A stretch of 64,000 nucleotides of DNA, taken from NCBI RefSeq assembly GCF_009758205.1, contig NZ_WRXN01000001.1, forward strand, positions 744,001-808,000, written 5' to 3'. Shown here one piece after another: positions 40,804-47,585 of this stretch; position 1 is the first letter of the stretch; each line of letters starts with the position of its first letter. Source of the stretch: Chitinophaga tropicalis (GTDB taxonomy: Bacteria; Bacteroidota; Bacteroidia; Chitinophagales; Chitinophagaceae). The notes under the pieces are model-generated. The model did no database searches, was not told the origin of the DNA, and worked only from the letters and a program-made list of their open reading frames with translations. The translations under genes and the position numbers were made by a program.

Positions 40804-41834
40804 GGTTTTTCTGTAGCGGTAACAACAACATTGGTGCGGGCGCTGCGTTTTACTTCAGGAATGAAGAACTCAGCCACCAGCAGTAACAGGGCTACTGCCA
40901 GGAAATACTGGAAATAGCTGTTATAGTCAGTAAATACGTTCTCCCCGAATTCTTTCTGTTCCATACTATCTATCCGGTTCACTAGGGAACTTACTACCTC
41001 TTCGGTATTATTATCCAGGTGTTCATAGATACCCCTGCCTGCAGAAGCGATAGATTTCAGCTCTTCTTCATTCAGCTTTGAGACAACGGTATTGCCTTCT
41101 TTATCTTTCTTATAGGTGCCGGTTTCAGGATCGGGGAGGGGAGCGCCAGCGGGAGATCCTATTCCTATAGTGCTGATCACCACGCCATCATCAAACGCCT
41201 GTTTGGCGTTAGTGATAGCCGCCTCATCATGATCTTCCCCGTCAGATATGATTATCAGTGCTTTATGTTTGCGTTCCTTTTTATTGAAGGCATCGTTGCT
41301 TACCTGTATTGCCTGACCAATGGCGGTACCCTGGGTAGGGATCATTTCCGGGCCAACAGTGGTCAGGTACATTTTGGCGGCAGAGTAATCTATTGTAAGC
41401 GGCATTTGCAGGTAGGCATTACCGGCAAATACGACCATCCCCACACGATCGTTATCCAGCTTGTCCAGCAGTTTGGATATCAGCTGTTTGGCGCGGGTGA
41501 GACGGTCAGGCCTGATATCGCCCGCCAGCATACTTTTGCTGACATCCAGCGCTATCACCACATCTACCCCTTTACGGGTGATCTTTTCCATTCTGCTGCC
41601 TTTCTGCATATTGGCCAGTCCCAGCACTCCGAAAAAGAAGGCCAGGAATATCAGCAGGAAGCGCAGGGTAAAACGGCGGCGGGAGTACCCGGTGAAAAGT
41701 TTTTCTACCAGTACAGGATCGCCCAGCTTACGTACAGAGCGGCGTTTCCACCAGGAGATACTGAAAAATGCAAGCTGCAGTACCAGGAGGAGCGCCAGTG
41801 CCCATAAATATTCACTATGCTGAAAACGTAACAT
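40800..41834 (-). CDS. batB: BatB-like VWA-domain membrane protein
   Basis: A 344-residue inner-membrane protein with two N-terminal helices (YLWALALLLVLQLAFFSISWW and FLLIFLAFFFGVLGLANM), a von Willebrand A domain, and a C-terminal helix (YFQYFLAVALLLLVAEFFI). The MIDAS is DVSKS (about residue 99, VVIALDVSKSMLAGDI), with a further Thr in PTQGTAIGQA and the Asp in IIISDGEDHD. This is the layout of BatA/BatB of the Bacteroides fragilis aerotolerance operon. The BatA/B choice rests on the downstream batC and the length, and is not certain. It begins the two-gene run and has a TATATTTG element 45 bases upstream. Confidence 0.86.
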   Translation of the reverse strand: MLRFQHSEYLWALALLLVLQLAFFSISWWKRRSVRKLGDPVLVEKLFTGYSRRRFTLRFLLIFLAFFFGVLGLANMQKGSRMEKITRKGVDVVIALDVSKSMLAGDIRPDRLTRAKQLISKLLDKLDNDRVGMVVFAGNAYLQMPLTIDYSAAKMYLTTVGPEMIPTQGTAIGQAIQVSNDAFNKKERKHKALIIISDGEDHDEAAITNAKQAFDDGVVISTIGIGSPAGAPLPDPETGTYKKDKEGNTVVSKLNEEELKSIASAGRGIYEHLDNNTEEVVSSLVNRIDSMEQKEFGENVFTDYNSYFQYFLAVALLLLVAEFFIPEVKRSARTNVVVTATEKP

Positions 41835-41878
41835 ATTTCAGATTCAGGTTTCTTTTATGCCCAGACAGGCACGAAGAT

Positions 41879-41886
41879 CAAATATA
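41879..41886 (-). promoter_or_regulatory. -7 element of batB-batC
   Basis: Minus-strand TATATTTG, an exact consensus match, 45 bases before the batB ATG. Confidence 0.55.
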
Positions 41887-42029
41887 ATTTTTTTAGTACG
41901 TTTTACACTACGTAAAGTCACTGATTTAGGAGTTTTTTAACGATAATGGCAGAGAGATGTGACTGGTAGCAGGTCTGACAGATTATAGTTGCCGGCGTCA
42001 ATGACATTGGTTGACAGGGGCAAATAAAT

Positions 42030-42061
42030 AAAAAACGCTTTAATCCGGAGATTAAAGCGTT
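42030..42061 (-). terminator. terminator downstream of the beta-lactamase gene
   Basis: A 12-bp perfect stem AACGCTTTAATC/GATTAAAGCGTT (42034-42045, 42050-42061) with a CGGA loop; Ts follow on the minus strand. It lies about 120 bases after the stop, so the mRNA has a longish 3' end. Confidence 0.75.
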
Positions 42062-42179
42062 AAAAAGATCACTTTCTTTTGGGAAGTACTGTGTCGCAGT
42101 TTAGGTACCGCAGTTCATACACTATCCATACTTTATAGTAGGCTTTGAGTAGGCGTATCCATATAGTATCTATGGAGTA

Positions 42180-42983
42180 TTATTTCATTCCCTCGAGGTA
42201 GCCGGCATCCCTGAGAATATTTTTAAGGATGTTCATCCTGATGTTGACCATGTCAATTTTCGGATCTTCAGATTCGATGTTGAGGACAAAGAAGGCAGGG
42301 TGCCCGTTTTCTTCCACCCATCCGGTTACCCATCCTATCTGCTTACGGCCTTCCATGCCCCATCCGGTTTTATAGGAAAGGCTGTATTTGGGTGTTTTTT
42401 CCATCAGCATCACGTTACGTACCCATTGCATGCTCAGTTTATGGAAAGGCAGCTGGTCAAAATATAATTTCTTGACAAAGCCAAGTTCTTCGTCGGGCGA
42501 TATCTGCAGGCTGTTATCCAGCCAGAAGGTATCTATTTTGCTGATCTTCATGTTACCGTATTTAACGGTGTCCAGCCATTTCTGCATGACTGGTTTGGTA
42601 ATACGGCGGGCTACTTCCTGGAAATAGGGAACGGAAGAGAGGCGGAAGGCCTGCTGCATGGAGAGGGACTGGTTTATTTCGGGCCTGGAGCGTACTACGC
42701 TATCCCACGGAATAACCATGGCGGTGTCTTTGATCACGCCGGTTTCGAAGCCTACCAGGGAGTTAAAGATCTTGAAAGTGGAGGCGGGCAGGAAACGTTC
42801 CTTGGCGCGGTCAATATTATATACTTTAAAGCTGCCCTGGCTGTTGTTGAACAGCATAAAGGTGCCTTCTACCTTGTATTCTGTAAAATACTTTTCCCAT
42901 CCTGGTTCTGTCTTAACGTTGTTCGGTGCACAGGCATTTGCCAAAATGGCTACCAGTAGTAGTATCCAGCCCGGTTGTTTCAT
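42180..42983 (-). CDS. class D (OXA-type) beta-lactamase, lipoprotein
   Basis: A 267-residue serine beta-lactamase of class D. Catalytic motifs, all in order: S68-T-F-K71, S116-S-V118, Y142-G-N144, the Trp154 that stabilises the carboxylated Lys in OXA-10, K205-T-G207 and W218-V-T-G221. The ATG at 42983 is right because a TACTTTTG promoter element (43005-43012) lies just upstream, which rules out an earlier ATG at 43028. The signal ends LVAILANAC, so it should be lipidated at Cys18 and held in the outer or inner membrane. No integron, transposon or resistance gene lies near, so it seems native. Predicted to hydrolyse penicillins; spectrum unknown. Confidence 0.9.
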   Translation of the reverse strand: MKQPGWILLLVAILANACAPNNVKTEPGWEKYFTEYKVEGTFMLFNNSQGSFKVYNIDRAKERFLPASTFKIFNSLVGFETGVIKDTAMVIPWDSVVRSRPEINQSLSMQQAFRLSSVPYFQEVARRITKPVMQKWLDTVKYGNMKISKIDTFWLDNSLQISPDEELGFVKKLYFDQLPFHKLSMQWVRNVMLMEKTPKYSLSYKTGWGMEGRKQIGWVTGWVEENGHPAFFVLNIESEDPKIDMVNIRMNILKNILRDAGYLEGMK

Positions 42984-43004
42984 TGTAGATCGTTTTTTGT
43001 GCTG

Positions 43005-43012
43005 CAAAAGTA
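43005..43012 (-). promoter_or_regulatory. -7 element of the beta-lactamase gene
   Basis: Minus-strand TACTTTTG, an exact TAnnTTTG match, 21 bases before the ATG. Confidence 0.55.
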
Positions 43013-43032
43013 TATAATATAGAAGCACAGAG

Positions 43033-43075
43033 CTAAAAAAACGGGTTTCGCCTTTGGCGAAACCCGTTTTTTTAG
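43033..43075 (-). terminator. 20-bp perfect-stem terminator, second after kbl
   Basis: 43033-43052 pairs perfectly with 43056-43075 around a TTT loop; stem core ACGGGTTTCGCC. A/T runs on both sides. Only 21 bases from the beta-lactamase promoter element, so it may insulate that gene. Confidence 0.9.
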
Positions 43076-43081
43076 AGGGAG

Positions 43082-43107
43082 ATGCTGGCCGGCCAACCGG
43101 CCAGCAT
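43082..43107 (-). terminator. GC-rich hairpin, first after kbl
   Basis: An 11-bp stem ATGCTGGCCGG/CCGGCCAGCAT with a CCAA loop, no T-run. It lies between the kbl stop and the perfect-stem terminator; together they form a double stop. Confidence 0.6.
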
Positions 43108-43131
43108 TGTCTGGTGTATGATTATATATAG

Positions 43132-44319
43132 TTATTTAATAACGCCCAGTTCTTTCCCTACTTTGGTAAAGGCATTGATAGCCTTATCCAGGTGTTCCTG
43201 TTCGTGGGCGGCGCTCAGCTGTACCCTTATACGGGCCTGCCCCTTTGGAACTACCGGGAAGAAGAACCCTATTACATAGATCCCTTCTTTAAGCAGTTTA
43301 TCTGCAAACTGCTGGCTCAGAACGGCATCATAGAGCATAACCGGTACAATGGGATGATCGCCCGGTTTGATATCGAAACCGGCTTCTGTCATCTTAGTAC
43401 GGAAATAGCGGGTATTATATTCCAGTTTGTCACGAAGTACGGTAGTTGAGCTAAGCATGTCCAGTACGGAGATGGAAGCGCCTACTATGCTGGGGGCCAC
43501 GGAGTTGGAAAAGAGATAGGGGCGGCTGCGCTGGCGCAGCATATCTATTACTTCTTTCCTGCCGCTGGTAAAACCACCTGATGCACCGCCAAGGGCCTTG
43601 CCCAGGGTGCCGGTAATAATATCTATGCGTCCCATTACTCCCCTGTATTCATGGGTACCGCGGCCTGTCTTGCCCAGAAAGCCGGAGGAGTGGCTTTCAT
43701 CTATCATTACAATGGCGTCGTATTTATCTGCCAGGTCACAGATCCTGTCCAGCTGGGCGATGGTGCCGTCCATGCTGAAAGAGCCGTCTGTTACGATGAT
43801 GCGGCTGCGGAGGTGGGCAGATTCCTGCAGTTTGGCTTCCAGGTCTGCCATATTATTATGTTCATAACGGTAACGCTGGGCTTTGCACAGGCGTACCCCG
43901 TCAATGATGGATGCGTGGTTGAGGGCATCGGAAATGATAGCGTCCTGTTCGCTGAACAGGGGCTCGAACACCCCGCCGTTGGCATCGAAGGCGGCAGCAT
44001 AGAGGATGGTATCTTCGGTGCCCAGGAAGGAGGCTATTTTCTGCTCCAGTTCCCGGTGTATGTCCTGGGTGCCGCAGATGAAGCGCACACTGCTCATTCC
44101 ATATCCATGGGTATCAATGGCATTTTTGGCCGCCTTGATCACATCAGGATGGCTGGAAAGGCCCAGGTAGTTATTGGCGCAGAAGTTAATAACGGTGTTG
44201 CCACCTACCTGTATTTCAGCTCCCTGCTCGGAAGTGATCACCCTTTCATTTTTAAAGAGGCCGGCGCTGCGGATCTCATCCAGTTCCTGTTTGAGGCGGT
44301 CAATGAATTTTTCGTTCAT
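43132..44319 (-). CDS. kbl: glycine C-acetyltransferase (2-amino-3-ketobutyrate CoA ligase)
   Basis: PLP enzyme that cleaves 2-amino-3-oxobutyrate with CoA to glycine and acetyl-CoA in threonine breakdown. 395 residues from the ATG at 44319, the standard length; an in-frame TTG at 44346 lies inside the TAATTTTG promoter element and cannot be the start. Motifs: [39 protein letters not shown], the PLP-stacking [22 protein letters not shown] (Asp to the pyridine N), and the Schiff-base Lys in [15 protein letters not shown] (about 245). The threonine dehydrogenase partner is not adjacent. Close alpha-oxoamine synthases (BioF, serine palmitoyltransferase) are less likely, given length and start. 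Confidence 0.93.
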   Translation of the reverse strand: MNEKFIDRLKQELDEIRSAGLFKNERVITSEQGAEIQVGGNTVINFCANNYLGLSSHPDVIKAAKNAIDTHGYGMSSVRFICGTQDIHRELEQKIASFLGTEDTILYAAAFDANGGVFEPLFSEQDAIISDALNHASIIDGVRLCKAQRYRYEHNNMADLEAKLQESAHLRSRIIVTDGSFSMDGTIAQLDRICDLADKYDAIVMIDESHSSGFLGKTGRGTHEYRGVMGRIDIITGTLGKALGGASGGFTSGRKEVIDMLRQRSRPYLFSNSVAPSIVGASISVLDMLSSTTVLRDKLEYNTRYFRTKMTEAGFDIKPGDHPIVPVMLYDAVLSQQFADKLLKEGIYVIGFFFPVVPKGQARIRVQLSAAHEQEHLDKAINAFTKVGKELGVIK

Positions 44320-44343
44320 AATAGGAGATTTTGTAGCCTGGTT

Positions 44344-44351
44344 CAAAATTA
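44344..44351 (-). promoter_or_regulatory. -7 element of kbl
   Basis: Minus-strand TAATTTTG, an exact TAnnTTTG match, 24 bases before the ATG. Confidence 0.55.
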
Positions 44352-44584
44352 TGGTAATAAATGTATTACGATTCCCCTAACCGTAGCGGGTTTTGTCACA
44401 AAGCAGGAAAAAGTTTGACGGGGCTGTAACATTTGCTGACCGGTCTCCGTCATAGTAATGTCTGCCCGGAATAGATGCGGGCAAAAAACGATATCGTACT
44501 GGTAGCTGGAAGGGGGGCAAGAGGAAGAGATGAGACGATATGAAGTAATTGTCGGACATTAGCACTAAAATCCCGCAACACCGG

Positions 44585-45070
44585 ATGACGGAAAAGGAGT
44601 ACAACAAATGCGTGGATCTGTACGCGGATAATCTCTTCCGGTTTATTGTTAAAAATTTAGACCATACTGAGGACGCCAGAGATGTAGTACAGAATGCGTT
44701 TGAAATATTGTGGAAGCACTGTAGAGACGTGCCTTTTGAAAAGGCTAAGTCGTATCTATTTACTGTAGCCTACCACAATATGATAGACCATGTCCGGAAA
44801 GTGAAACGGATCACCCTGGTGGAAGATTTTAAGGAAGAGACGAAAATATCCGAGCAGCGGGTACACGACGCGAAGAAAATACTGGAGAAGGCGCTGGACC
44901 GGCTCACGGATGTACAGAGATCATTGATATTACTGAAAGATTACGAGGGATACAGCTATGAAGAGATCGGAGAGATCATGCAGCTCAACCCGTCCCAGGT
45001 GAAAGTATACCTGCACAGGGCCCGGTTGCACCTCAAGCAGTTCCTGGTGAAAATGGAAAACGTGATCTGA
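44585..45070 (+). CDS. ECF RNA polymerase sigma factor
   Basis: A typical ECF sigma factor of about 161 residues. Region 2: CVDLYADNLFRFIVKNLDHTEDARDVVQNAFEILWKHCRD, then KSYLFTVAYHNMIDHVRKVKR, the -10-binding helix. Region 4: LEKALDRLTDVQRSLILLKDYEGYSYEEIGEIMQLNPSQVKVYLHRARLHLKQFL with the HTH. The start is set at the ATG at 44585; an in-frame TTG at 44549 would add 12 residues (MSDISTKIPQHR) and cannot be excluded, as this genome uses TTG elsewhere. It leads a run with an anti-sigma-like protein and an outer-membrane barrel, a familiar Bacteroidota layout for envelope-stress control. Confidence 0.93.
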   Translation: MTEKEYNKCVDLYADNLFRFIVKNLDHTEDARDVVQNAFEILWKHCRDVPFEKAKSYLFTVAYHNMIDHVRKVKRITLVEDFKEETKISEQRVHDAKKILEKALDRLTDVQRSLILLKDYEGYSYEEIGEIMQLNPSQVKVYLHRARLHLKQFLVKMENVI

Positions 45071-45121
45071 TTCAATTTTAATAAATAACAGGCAGATAAT
45101 ATTATACATTAATTATTTATC

Positions 45122-45129
45122 TAATTTTG
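45122..45129 (+). promoter_or_regulatory. TAATTTTG at the start of the anti-sigma-like gene
   Basis: An exact TAnnTTTG match whose last three bases are the TTG start codon proposed for the next gene. Either a chance overlap or an internal promoter; if active, that TTG could not be the start. Confidence 0.3.
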
Positions 45130-46260
45130 GCGATAAATATTACCATATCAAACTATGAGGAGTATCTCCTCAGCGCAGTGGACGGAGAGCTGAATGCGGA
45201 AGAGCAGGCTGCACTGGAGGCATTTCTGCAGCAACATCCGCATATCCGGCAGGAGCTTTCACTACTTGAAGCTACCCGCCTGGCTCCTGATGAAGACCTG
45301 AAATTTGAAGGTAAAGGGCAGTTATACAGGTCTGACGAAGGCATTACCCCGGTGAACTATGAACTGTTAATGCTGCAATATGTTGATAATGAGCTGCATG
45401 GTCCTGAAAAGGAACACCTGGAACAACTGGCTGCCCGCCATCCGCAGATAAAGCAGGAACTGGCACTTTTACAAAAAGCCAGGTTAACTCCTGATCTGAG
45501 TGTAACATTTGGAGATAAATCATCGCTATATAAACGTGAAAGCAGGAAAGTAAGGCCATTGTGGTGGTGGAGTGCCGCAGCAGCGGTAGTAGTTGGACTG
45601 GGAGTATGGCTTTTACCGGGCGCAGTGCAGCAGAAAGGAGGCCAGATGGCCGTTCAGCAACCTGCATCCGGGACAGGTAAAGGCACAGAAGGCAGCCTGG
45701 CCCATGAAAATCAAGGCCATAGCGTGTCAGAAGGGAATAGAGCCCCGGCCGGTGAAGCGCCTCTCAACGGGAACATTACCGGTAACGACCAATCTTCCGC
45801 TGACCTGATTGCCAGTGTTGGAACTACCAAAGCTCCTGCAAACAGAACACCTGCAACCGAAAAGAATAAACCGGCCCAAAGAACAACTGTCACAACAGCC
45901 GGTGTAAATACCGCAGGAAATGTGCCTGCAGAAAGTGAGAAACACAGGATACCGGATAATACCGCCCCTGTAATTGCCAGGATCCCTCAGCCGGAAAATA
46001 CTTCCCGGGAAGTGGTCAGGCAACTGGAAGAAAGAAGGATACAGGAAGATGTGGCGATAGCCGGTAATAACCTGGAGGTGAAGCCACCGGTGATGGCCAA
46101 TTCTGAAAAGATGGTCAACACCCCTGCCGCCGCCGCAGCTCCCGCCGCTCAGTCAGATGTGAAAGGAGAACTGGTAGTGTCTGTAACTATGAACGGTGAT
46201 AGTAAGCTGCTGAATGGTGTGGCAAATGTTGCCAGGTTCTTTTCCAGGAAGAAAAAATAA
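45127..46260 (+). CDS. anti-sigma-like membrane protein with duplicated domain
   Basis: A 377-residue protein, probably the partner of the upstream sigma factor. Two copies of one 55-60 residue cytoplasmic unit stand in tandem: NYEEYLLSAVDGELNAEEQAAL...HPHIRQELSLLEATRLAPD (about residues 9-60) and NYELLMLQYVDNELHGPEKEHL...HPQIKQELALLQKARLTPD (about 77-130). Each has the VDxEL core of zf-HC2 anti-sigma domains but no zinc-binding His/Cys. A membrane helix (WWWSAAAAVVVGLGVWLLPG, about 142-161) leads to a long Pro/Thr/Ala-rich periplasmic part. The TTG start at 45127 is taken because there is no ATG before the first repeat; it is uncertain. Confidence 0.75.
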   Translation: MAINITISNYEEYLLSAVDGELNAEEQAALEAFLQQHPHIRQELSLLEATRLAPDEDLKFEGKGQLYRSDEGITPVNYELLMLQYVDNELHGPEKEHLEQLAARHPQIKQELALLQKARLTPDLSVTFGDKSSLYKRESRKVRPLWWWSAAAAVVVGLGVWLLPGAVQQKGGQMAVQQPASGTGKGTEGSLAHENQGHSVSEGNRAPAGEAPLNGNITGNDQSSADLIASVGTTKAPANRTPATEKNKPAQRTTVTTAGVNTAGNVPAESEKHRIPDNTAPVIARIPQPENTSREVVRQLEERRIQEDVAIAGNNLEVKPPVMANSEKMVNTPAAAAAPAAQSDVKGELVVSVTMNGDSKLLNGVANVARFFSRKKK

Positions 46261-46281
46261 TATCTGAAGAAAGTATTTGAT

Positions 46282-47199
46282 ATGAAGTGTAAAGTTTTAC
46301 GCTGGTTGTTATTGCTACTTATTGTAAGTGTGGGCGCACAGGCCCAGACTACGCAGACCGTACAGACTACGGATACCATCCAGGTGAAAGGACTGATCAT
46401 TGTACAGGGTAAAAATGCCAACGGCAAGCGTATCTTCAGAATGTATAACGATACTGCTTATGCCCGCGAGAAACTTAAAAAGAACCTGCACACAAGATGG
46501 TTTGTAATAGACGTAGGATTCAATAACTATATTGACCGCAGTGATTATTCCGGCGCCGTTGCCTATTCCTATTTCGCCCCTACCACATCCGCAGAAATAA
46601 GTAAATCATACACCTATTCCGGCGCAGGCCTCAATACCCTGGCGCCCAGAACAGGCAGTGCACCGCTTACTCCTGACGAATTTAAACTCATTACCGGGAA
46701 GTCCATCAATATTAATATATGGCTCTTCCAGCAAAGGCTGAATGTTTACAGGCATAAGATAAACCTCATTTACTCCCTCGGGGTGGAAATGAACAACTAT
46801 CGTTATGCGAGGAATATTTCCTATGTACCCGGGTATCCTACCCAGATTATCAGGGACTCAGTAGAATTCTCTAAAAATAAACTATTCGCAGAATACCTCA
46901 GTGTACCGCTGATGCTGAACTACAACAGCAACCCGGCGCGCCCGTCCAGGGCCTTCAAGTTGAGTATGGGGGTTATGGGCGGCTACCTGGTAAAGGCCCG
47001 TACCAAACAGATCAGCGCAGAAAGAGGAAAGGTCAAGAAAGTGGACGACTTTAACCTTAACAAATGGAAACTCAGCCTGACCGGCGATGTGGGATATGGA
47101 CCGGTAAAGTTATACGGAAACTTTGCTTTAACTCCCTTACATGACTACGGATTGGAACAATATCCATTTTCAGTAGGGTTACGTTTTAATAGCTTTTAA
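46282..47199 (+). CDS. outer-membrane beta-barrel protein
   Basis: A 305-residue protein with a signal peptide (MKCKVLRWLLLLLIVSVGAQAQ) and amphipathic strands ending in an aromatic residue (FSVGLRFNSF), as expected for an outer-membrane barrel. Recognisable strands are WFVIDVGFNNYIDRSDYS, INLIYSLGVEMNNYRYARNISYV, EYLSVPLMLNYNSN, FKLSMGVMGGYLVKARTKQIS and YGNFALTPLHDYGLEQYPFSVGLRF; this is the PorT/porin-like pattern of Bacteroidota. It starts 21 bases after the anti-sigma-like gene, so it is likely the end product or sensor of that sigma locus. Substrate unknown. Confidence 0.8.
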   Translation: MKCKVLRWLLLLLIVSVGAQAQTTQTVQTTDTIQVKGLIIVQGKNANGKRIFRMYNDTAYAREKLKKNLHTRWFVIDVGFNNYIDRSDYSGAVAYSYFAPTTSAEISKSYTYSGAGLNTLAPRTGSAPLTPDEFKLITGKSININIWLFQQRLNVYRHKINLIYSLGVEMNNYRYARNISYVPGYPTQIIRDSVEFSKNKLFAEYLSVPLMLNYNSNPARPSRAFKLSMGVMGGYLVKARTKQISAERGKVKKVDDFNLNKWKLSLTGDVGYGPVKLYGNFALTPLHDYGLEQYPFSVGLRFNSF

Positions 47200-47241
47200 A
47201 AGGGTTTCCCGGGGGAAATCAGATCAAAATCTAAGATAGTT

Positions 47242-47481
47242 ATGCGTTCCTTAATTGCTTTTATTGCCTGTACAAGCTTTATTGTCTGGGCTCATTCATG
47301 TGAGAAGAGAATTGTAGGCGTGAGGGCATATGCTCACCATCCTGTACCCGTACCTGAAGGATTTTCGCAAAAAGCTCCTGATTTTCAGCAACGCCAGGTT
47401 TTGTTTGCACATCAGCCCAAACCTGTAAAGGTGGATGCTCTTTCTGTCAGCGATCCCGGACGGCTTGAGTTCAGGCGTTAA
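47242..47481 (+). CDS. small secreted protein, 79 aa, uncertain
   Basis: A short frame with a hydrophobic start (MRSLIAFIACTSFIVWAHSC) that may be a signal peptide, possibly with Cys20 as lipid site although the lipobox is poor. The remaining 59 residues are Pro/Gln/Val-rich (HHPVPVPEGFSQKAPDFQQRQVLF) without a motif. It lies 42 bases after the barrel gene in the same direction and may be its operon partner. I do not recognise it; the coding call rests on the signal-like start and position. The gene could also be spurious. Confidence 0.4.
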   Translation: MRSLIAFIACTSFIVWAHSCEKRIVGVRAYAHHPVPVPEGFSQKAPDFQQRQVLFAHQPKPVKVDALSVSDPGRLEFRR

Positions 47482-47585
47482 TCCATTGCTCATTGTATTA
47501 CTCCTTTTAACATTTTCCTGTCGCAGCACATCCGGACATTACCATTATATTTGGTAATGTTTTTTTTATTTTCAAAAACCAATAC

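Larger units (their letters stand above)
41835..42179. other. 345-base gene-free stretch
   Basis: Between batB and the beta-lactamase gene. Contains the batB promoter element, a terminator hairpin at 42030-42061, and at 42120-42180 a patch of related segments (ACTATCCATAC, GTATCCATATAGTAT, CTATGGAGTAT) that can pair partly with each other. No gene seen. Confidence 0.5.

Noticed and set aside
42120..42180. Short repeats after the beta-lactamase gene as transposon ends or an att site
   Set aside because: The repeats are imperfect, no transposase or integrase is near, and there are no target duplications.
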